A stretch of DNA of 11,478 nt from CAZLBV01 sp964557845. GTDB lineage: Bacteria > Acidobacteriota > Aminicenantia > Aminicenantales > Aminicenantaceae. The notes beneath the pieces were generated by a model. That model did no database searches. It was not told where the DNA came from and was given only the letters and a program-made list of their open reading frames with translations. Every line of letters begins with the position of its first letter. Position 1 is the stretch's first letter. Of the stretch, positions 7,090 to 11,478 are shown piece after piece. The stretch lies in contig CAZLBV010000372.1 of NCBI GenBank assembly GCA_964557845.1, forward strand, positions 1 to 11,478, in the 5' to 3' direction. A program made the position numbers and the translations under genes.

Positions 7090-7473
7090 TTATTCGAGCC
7101 ATATTTTGAGTTGTTCATCCTCCGAACTGATCTCGATCAATGACATCGGCCCCAGCTTCTTTAATTCATAAAACAATGCCCTTAGATCAACATCAAAATT
7201 ATCGCAGTCTACATTCATTTTTTTCCCGTCTGAAGCTTCCATGATTATCTCGAATATTATTATCGGAAACTTGATCTTTACCTTATCCCTATTAGTTTTC
7301 AGATCCGTAACCGTTAATCTGATCCATTTAATTTCACTCTGGGACGAATACCCGGGATTCTCCTTTACCGCTTTTTTAATCACTTGAAGGTCTTCATCTT
7401 CCCCCCATAGAAAGCCGATAAATCCCAATAAAAAAACCATGGCAACGATCAATGAGTATTTGCTTTTGTTCAT
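7090..7473 (-). CDS. Small exported protein sharing a C-terminal domain with its operon neighbour
   Basis: The chosen start is ATG 7473, because GGAGG (complement of 7479-7483) sits five bases upstream; a GTG at 7485 would overlap this site. The 127-aa product has a signal peptide (KSKYSLIVAMVFLLGFIGFLWG, broken here as residues 3-24) and an acidic mature start. Residues about 48-127 form a domain starting IKWIRLTVTD, then VKIKFPIIIFEII, an acidic link, a helix LRALFYELKKLG and the end LIEISSEDEQLKIWLE. The exported TPR protein of this operon ends with the same pattern (KIRVYTRG, FSLNIPWTLADLAL, ELVDRL, VLEIQGKNSVFKIWID). Similar 'V.I..Pl.l...a...IWIE' tails follow SHOCT-like or LiaX-like regions in envelope-stress proteins; that link is from memory. 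It is the last gene of the ECF operon, 74 bp after the TPR gene. Function unknown. Confidence 0.65.
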   Translation of the reverse strand: MNKSKYSLIVAMVFLLGFIGFLWGEDEDLQVIKKAVKENPGYSSQSEIKWIRLTVTDLKTNRDKVKIKFPIIIFEIIMEASDGKKMNVDCDNFDVDLRALFYELKKLGPMSLIEISSEDEQLKIWLE

Positions 7474-7547
7474 ATTATCCTCCACATACCTTATTTTTAT
7501 TTATTCAGCCAATATTATTAATCGGCACTTAGTGCACTCCGGCCGAT

Positions 7548-8399
7548 TCAATCGATCCAGATCTTAAATACAGAGTTTTTTCCCTGAATCTCAAGGACCT
7601 CTCCGCCGACACTGATCAATCTGTCCACCAGTTCATTAAGATCATATCCCTCATCCCTTAATTCTTGCCTTTCCTTTTGAGGGATCGCCCCTAAAGCCAA
7701 ATCAGCCAGTGTCCAAGGAATATTCAAAGAAAAAACCGGCTCCCTTTCGCCTCTGGTATAGACTCTGATTTTCAATATGCGGGACCGTTTTTCATACCGC
7801 TCTTCCTCAAAGTCGCGAAAATAACCGGGATCGATCCTGAGCATGGCAATTTTTGCCCTGTCTCTGAGCTCATTATCCTTTTCATTTTTCAGTATATCTT
7901 CCAGCACCGGTAGAGATTTCCTTGCCTCCTTTTTATCCGCAACCGCGCTCATTTTAACCGCAGCAAAATATTTGACCACTTTATCGCTCCGATATAGCCG
8001 CTTCTCTATCTCATCCATATAGGATGGCCGGCCCTTTTCCTGAAGAGTAAAGGCCAATTTAATAATGGACAGCTCCGCTTCCTGCGCCCACACCTCGCTC
8101 TTTCTTTCTGATCCGATATAATCTTTGTAGGCTTTGAGCGCAGCCTCTTCTTCCCCCTGTTTGTTTTCCAGGCATTTTGCCCGGTAGAACATGGCTTGAG
8201 GAGCGGTTTGACTATAGGGATACTGCTCCAGGATCTTTTCTAATTTTTTCTGAGCCTCCTCCCATTTTTTATCGAACATCAAAAGTTTGGCCGACTGCAG
8301 CAGCTCATCCGCTTCCTCAGGCTGTGAATATGTCAGCCAGGGAGAAGAAAAGATAAAGATCATTGCTATCCATAGAAAAATCATACTATTATATTTCAC
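7548..8399 (-). CDS. Exported TPR/HEAT-like repeat protein of the ECF sigma operon
   Basis: This 283-aa protein starts at GTG 8399, one base after the anti-sigma stop codon, with GAGG about six bases upstream, so its translation is probably coupled. Residues 1-25 form a signal peptide (IFLWIAMIFIFSSPW core, cleavage likely at TYS-Q). Residues 29-120 are TPR-like helices, including AQKKLEKILEQYPYSQTAPQAMFYRA, written here in parts as AQKKLEKILEQY and PQAMFYRAKCL, as in BamD/YbgF-type proteins. Residues 135-190 look HEAT-like (VKYFAAVKMSAVADKK, then RDRAKIAMLRID). Residues 205-283 are the C-terminal domain shared with the small exported protein. TPRs bind proteins, so it may sense or scaffold envelope partners and influence the anti-sigma factor. 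No catalytic motif is visible. Confidence 0.7.
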   Translation of the reverse strand: MKYNSMIFLWIAMIFIFSSPWLTYSQPEEADELLQSAKLLMFDKKWEEAQKKLEKILEQYPYSQTAPQAMFYRAKCLENKQGEEEAALKAYKDYIGSERKSEVWAQEAELSIIKLAFTLQEKGRPSYMDEIEKRLYRSDKVVKYFAAVKMSAVADKKEARKSLPVLEDILKNEKDNELRDRAKIAMLRIDPGYFRDFEEERYEKRSRILKIRVYTRGEREPVFSLNIPWTLADLALGAIPQKERQELRDEGYDLNELVDRLISVGGEVLEIQGKNSVFKIWID

Positions 8400-8400
8400 T

Positions 8401-9201
8401 TTAAACCTCGCTTTCCTGCAGTTCTTCTTTTAATATTCTAATCTTGAGCAGGATCTGCCGATCACGGATAAGGGACTGTATCCGCACAAGCTCCTCCTGT
8501 GGGAGGTCCCCGCGGATCAGGCTTAATTCATAAAACAGCATCTCGATCTGGTCACAGATCTCTTTGGCCTTGGCCATTTCAAAATGGTCCAACTGCTGAT
8601 TTATGTATTTTTTCTTGGATAAAAGGTCCTGAACCCTTTCCGTGGTGCCCCGGGAGGACGTCATTACGGAAGACTCAGGGGATCTGACGATCTCCAAGAT
8701 AAGATATTGGCTCTGCTCAAGGTAATCCAGGGTTTCTTTCCTGGCCAGCTCCAGCTCGACCCGGTCTAAAAAACCTGCGGGCATTATGATCTTGGCTTCT
8801 GAATCCTGGAAGGATCGGGATTTTTTTAAGGCCATATAGGTAAAAAAAGACCCCAGCATCAAACCCACCAGCAGAGCTGCATAAACCGGACGGAAACGGG
8901 GTTCAAGGAGATTTGAAAACCATTTTTTACTTTCCGGCCGCGGAACACCACTCTTTTCCTGCTCGAATACCCGATCGGTGATCTCAGTGGAAATATCCTC
9001 CCAATCCATCGAATCCATTACTTTTTGCACGTCCGAAGAGATTTCCTCGGTTGGAGCCATCGCCTGCTTTATATTATTAAGATCCTGGCGGCATGAGGAA
9101 CACTCATCTAAATGGGTTTCCACCATCATCCTCTTTTTTTCATCAAGTTCGTTATATAAAAAAGCCACCAGATCTTTTTTTATTTTTTTACATTTACTCA
9201 T
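8401..9201 (-). CDS. Membrane-anchored zinc-finger anti-sigma factor
   Basis: This 266-aa protein begins with a zinc-binding anti-sigma domain (zf-HC2): C4, then H30-x3-C34-x2-C37, the ZAS motif that binds ECF sigma factors in the cytoplasm. One membrane segment lies at residues 106-124 (VYAALLVGLMLGSFFTYMA), followed by a charged, helical periplasmic part (about 126-266), mostly coiled-coil-like. It should hold the cognate sigma factor at the membrane and release it on an envelope signal, perhaps by proteolysis. The ATG at 9201 overlaps the end of the sigma gene by 8 nt (ATGAGTAA), with GGGAGAG just upstream, the classic arrangement of a cognate pair. Confidence 0.88.
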   Translation of the reverse strand: MSKCKKIKKDLVAFLYNELDEKKRMMVETHLDECSSCRQDLNNIKQAMAPTEEISSDVQKVMDSMDWEDISTEITDRVFEQEKSGVPRPESKKWFSNLLEPRFRPVYAALLVGLMLGSFFTYMALKKSRSFQDSEAKIIMPAGFLDRVELELARKETLDYLEQSQYLILEIVRSPESSVMTSSRGTTERVQDLLSKKKYINQQLDHFEMAKAKEICDQIEMLFYELSLIRGDLPQEELVRIQSLIRDRQILLKIRILKEELQESEV

Positions 9202-9778
9202 AACTCTCTCCCAACATTGGGGCCATTAAAGCCTTCATGTTCTGAACCGCTTTAAAATGAAGCGATTTTACCGTACCCAGCGCGATGTCCAATATCTGGG
9301 CGATCTCTTTATATTCTAGATGGTTGAAATGCTTCATGACAAAGACCATTCTCTGCCTTTCAGATAATCTATCGATACATTCAGAAAATATCCGTTTTAA
9401 ATCCCCCGAATATATTCGTTCATGATCAGAATCATCTGCTAGATTGACAGCATCAATATTTTCATGCAGGTACCTGCCTCCTCTCTTCCCATAGCTTTTT
9501 CGATAATAATCGATACAGATATTCCTGGTGAGCTGCAACAGCCAATTCTGAAAATTCCTCTCTTCTCTATACAGATCAATCTTTTGGTGGAGCCGGAGAA
9601 AAGCTTCTTGAACTATATCCATGGCATCTTCCTTGTTTCTAAGATAAGAATATGCCAGCAGGAAAACTTTCTTCTGATAACAGCGGACAAGCATCTGAAA
9701 GGCCTCTTGATCTCCCTGCTTGATCTTGCGGAGAAGGCTCTGAATATCCACATATTCATCCGTGCTCTCTCTTTTCAT
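9194..9778 (-). CDS. ECF-type RNA polymerase sigma factor
   Basis: The product is an ECF sigma-70 family factor of 194 aa from ATG 9778, or 204 aa from GTG 9808. Neither start has a ribosome site; I prefer the ATG because the sigma fold begins just after it (YVDIQSLLRKIKQGDQEAF). Region 2 is clear (KEDAMDIVQEAFLRLHQKI, then FQNWLLQLTRNICIDYYRK, the core- and -10-binding helices). Region 4 carries LSERQRMVFVMKHFNHLEYK, then EIAQILDIALGTVKSLHFKA, the helix-turn-helix that reads the -35 element. It heads a four-gene operon with its anti-sigma factor and two exported proteins, so it probably directs an envelope-related regulon and may be autoregulated. The usual residues all appear present. Confidence 0.92.
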   Translation of the reverse strand: MKRESTDEYVDIQSLLRKIKQGDQEAFQMLVRCYQKKVFLLAYSYLRNKEDAMDIVQEAFLRLHQKIDLYREERNFQNWLLQLTRNICIDYYRKSYGKRGGRYLHENIDAVNLADDSDHERIYSGDLKRIFSECIDRLSERQRMVFVMKHFNHLEYKEIAQILDIALGTVKSLHFKAVQNMKALMAPMLGESYE

Positions 9779-9780
9779 GC

Positions 9781-9796
9781 TTAAATTATAATTTAA
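9781..9796. promoter_or_regulatory. 16-bp palindrome carrying a TATAAT box before the sigma gene
   Basis: TTAAATTATAATTTAA is a perfect palindrome ending three bases from the ATG at 9778. On the minus strand it contains TATAAT (complement of 9785-9790), six bases before the ATG; a weak -35 (TTAGCA, 4/6) lies 18 bases upstream. If this -10 is used, transcription would start at or near the ATG, giving a leaderless message, consistent with the missing ribosome site. It may instead be an operator, or chance in AT-rich sequence. Confidence 0.3.
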
Positions 9797-9922
9797 AACC
9801 GGATACACTGCTAAATCATTAATCGATCCGGATCATAATCCTACTTTCTTTTTCATCCTAAAAACCCCAAATCTTTGATCTTCATCTCAATGTGGATAAC
9901 GTGTAGATTATACAAAAGGTTT

Positions 9923-10900
9923 ATGGTAGAATTTCAAAATCATAATTTTGGAGGTGTCATCATTCCATTTATCTGGCATCCAACCAACAAGAGCGGTTTT
10001 ACCGGCGGAGAAGACGGCCGAATCCTGGTGATCTGCAATCCTCATTCTAACCGGGACAGGCATCGGCCCTTGATCCCCAAAGAGATCAAGGCCTTAGAAA
10101 GATCCGGCCTTGATTTTATCTATATCATTACCGAAAAACCCATGGATGAATATGAGTTTGCCCTGGGGGCCATACGGAACGGGTTTAAGACCATCATCGC
10201 ATCCGGCGGGGACAGCACTGTCAGCAACATTGCAGATGCCATTCTTTCAGAAGACCGGGATACTATTTTCGGCATCCTCCCCAACGGAACCGGGAATGAT
10301 TATGCCGGCGGCAATTCCATCCCGCTATCCTTAGCCAAAGCCGTGGATATCATTAAACAAGGGAAAATAGAAAAACGGGATGTGATCAAGATCGGCGACC
10401 GCTACTCGGTCAGCCTGATAGGCTTCGGATTCGATATCACCATGAGTGAGATCCACTTGAAAAACAAGCATCTAAAAGGCACCTTGCTCTATACCTATGC
10501 CATAATCGCTGCGATCTTCAAACACAAAGGCTTTCACATCCAGGTGGAGCTTGATGATGGTACTGTTTTTGAGGGAAAAGCCCTGATGCTGAATCTGGGA
10601 AACAATAAAATATCCGGGGGTGGGTACCCGACCTGCCCTAAAGCTGATATGACCGACGGCAAGCTGGACGTCATGTTCATCCAGGACTGCCCGCCCTCAA
10701 TCAGGCTGAAAATGCTCCAAAAGGTTAAGACAGCCACCCATATCGATCACCCCCTTGTTTATTACGCTCAAACCAAGCGCGTGACTGTAAACAGCGAAAA
10801 ACCGCTGGCCTTTCATACTGAGGGAGAAATGTTTTATCTCGATCAAACCAGCATCACCGCGGAAGTCATCCCCAAAAAATTAAATCTCCTGATTCCTTGA
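9923..10900 (+). CDS. Diacylglycerol/sphingosine-kinase-like lipid kinase
   Basis: This 325-aa protein belongs to the DAGK_cat/LCB5 family, which phosphorylates lipids such as diacylglycerol with ATP at the inner membrane. The catalytic domain starts with RILVICNPHSNRD (33-45), then IIASGGDSTVSNIADAI with GGDST at 95-99, where the family usually has GGDGT. It continues with FGILPNGTGNDYAGG (116-130), the second nucleotide-binding motif. The C-terminal beta-rich part has KRDVIKIGDRYSVSLIGFGF, GGGYPTCPKADMTDGKLDV and TEGEMF. About 30 residues precede the fold. ATG 9923 is preceded by AAAAGG; TTG 9875 and ATG 9890 are in frame but less supported. A near-perfect ribosome site, GGAGGTG at 9950-9956, is followed by ATC and ATT codons, so a rare start there is possible. 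Substrate is not predictable. Confidence 0.85.
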   Translation: MVEFQNHNFGGVIIPFIWHPTNKSGFTGGEDGRILVICNPHSNRDRHRPLIPKEIKALERSGLDFIYIITEKPMDEYEFALGAIRNGFKTIIASGGDSTVSNIADAILSEDRDTIFGILPNGTGNDYAGGNSIPLSLAKAVDIIKQGKIEKRDVIKIGDRYSVSLIGFGFDITMSEIHLKNKHLKGTLLYTYAIIAAIFKHKGFHIQVELDDGTVFEGKALMLNLGNNKISGGGYPTCPKADMTDGKLDVMFIQDCPPSIRLKMLQKVKTATHIDHPLVYYAQTKRVTVNSEKPLAFHTEGEMFYLDQTSITAEVIPKKLNLLIP

Positions 10901-10989
10901 CCGGAAGATCCATCGAAATAAACTTTAACCTAAAATAACATCCTTTCTTTGTATTTAAGTCGCGGTAACCTTTTATATTTCCATCGTGC

Positions 10990-11478
10990 TTAACGGCGTT
11001 TTATTTGAGAGGGTAGAAACAGCATGATCTGGGGCTGTTGGTGGTATTCTTCCAACAAACCCGAGATTATGAAGCTTTTGCCTAACCAAGAATAGATATC
11101 TGGAAAAAGGTAAAGATTCTTTTTATAGATAGAGACCCCTAATTCATCCCCAGAGGAAACAAAAAGCAGTAGGTTTCCTTTATCTTCTATCTTATCGCAT
11201 ATAAATTCGCAGGAGATCAATTGGCCTATATGTGTTGGGATTTCTCCGGCGGGAATTAAAGGGAAAGGCTCTTTTTTCCACAAGCCGTTTCCTCTGGTTT
11301 TAGCGTATTTCTCAGCTTCTAAAAACATCTTTTCATACTCTTTTTTATACTTGAATCGAGTGTAAGCAGAGGCAAAACCCTGCATAATTATAAACTCATT
11401 GAAAAAGGTTCCGTCTTCAGTCCAAATATAGGCCAGCAGCCTTCCGTATTTGTCTCGCTTTTCCCAGTCATATTCGAT
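10990..11478 (-). CDS. Staphylococcal-nuclease-like protein with OB-fold tail, 3' part
   Basis: The frame is open from the window edge (163 codons), so the N-terminus, with the first catalytic Arg and Glu, is outside. The visible part begins IEYDWEKRDKYGRLLAYIW, matching the SNase stretch 'RTDKYGRGLAYIY', whose YGR arginine is catalytic (Arg87 in the S. aureus enzyme). Next come FNEFIIMQGFASAYTRF and the closing helix EAEKYAKTRGNGLWKKE. A tail of about 85 residues follows: IGQLISCEFICDKIED, LLLFVSSG, SWLGKSFIISGLLEEYHQQP and QIMLFLPSQI. The 'Y.Gk...v.G.i.ey.g.PqI.l..psQI' pattern is typical of an OB-fold nucleic-acid-binding domain. Family members cut DNA or RNA with calcium, often outside the cell; whether a signal peptide exists cannot be seen. 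It is convergent with the lipid kinase gene. Confidence 0.85.
   Translation of the reverse strand: MEYDWEKRDKYGRLLAYIWTEDGTFFNEFIIMQGFASAYTRFKYKKEYEKMFLEAEKYAKTRGNGLWKKEPFPLIPAGEIPTHIGQLISCEFICDKIEDKGNLLLFVSSGDELGVSIYKKNLYLFPDIYSWLGKSFIISGLLEEYHQQPQIMLFLPSQIKRR

Noticed and set aside
8499..8687. Plus-strand ORF opposite the anti-sigma gene
   Set aside because: Antisense shadow with unlikely composition (rich in Trp, Pro and Gly) and no ribosome site.
9825..9834. GATCCGGATC palindrome as an operator
   Set aside because: Ten bases is easily chance and there is no second copy in the intergenic region.

Overview
The window looks like a piece of an AT-leaning chromosome from an uncultured Gram-negative bacterium. 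It encodes several exported or membrane-anchored proteins, an ECF sigma/anti-sigma pair and many decayed accessory genes. The lineage cannot be fixed from sequence alone. The envelope-type ECF operon and the arylsulfotransferase-like and sulfatase genes would suit Deltaproteobacteria-like or candidate-phylum (for example Aminicenantes or KSB1-like) anaerobes, but that is a guess. No rRNA, tRNA or CRISPR array was seen.

Left part (1-3255), an accessory zone with much decay. It opens with the 5' part of a secreted protein (minus strand), followed by a remnant resembling an LD-carboxypeptidase (S66). Next is an intact two-gene cassette on the minus strand: an 87-aa protein and a nucleotidyltransferase-fold protein overlapping by 14 nt, with a good sigma70-type promoter. 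Then come a REP-type Y1 (HUH) transposase gene broken by one in-frame TGA and a sulfatase pseudogene that lost its catalytic core.

Middle part (3341-6631), two minus-strand genes: a membrane-anchored arylsulfotransferase-like beta-propeller protein and a GT-C type polytopic glycosyltransferase interrupted by a single-base frameshift. The 346-bp gap between them holds heptad repeats, a directly repeated insertion-sequence-end-like motif and an AT palindrome. A gene-free stretch of 458 bp follows (6632-7089). It contains a 100-bp imperfect palindrome whose G.U pattern favours a folded plus-strand RNA.

Right part (7090-9808), a compact minus-strand operon read in the order ECF sigma factor, membrane-anchored zinc-finger anti-sigma factor, exported TPR/HEAT-like protein, small exported protein. 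The last two share a roughly 80-residue C-terminal domain. The likely logic is an envelope-sensing regulon in which the exported proteins act on or near the periplasmic part of the anti-sigma factor. Divergent from it lies a diacylglycerol/sphingosine-kinase-like lipid kinase gene (plus). Convergent with that is the 3' part of a staphylococcal-nuclease-like gene fused to an OB-fold-like tail (minus), running off the window.
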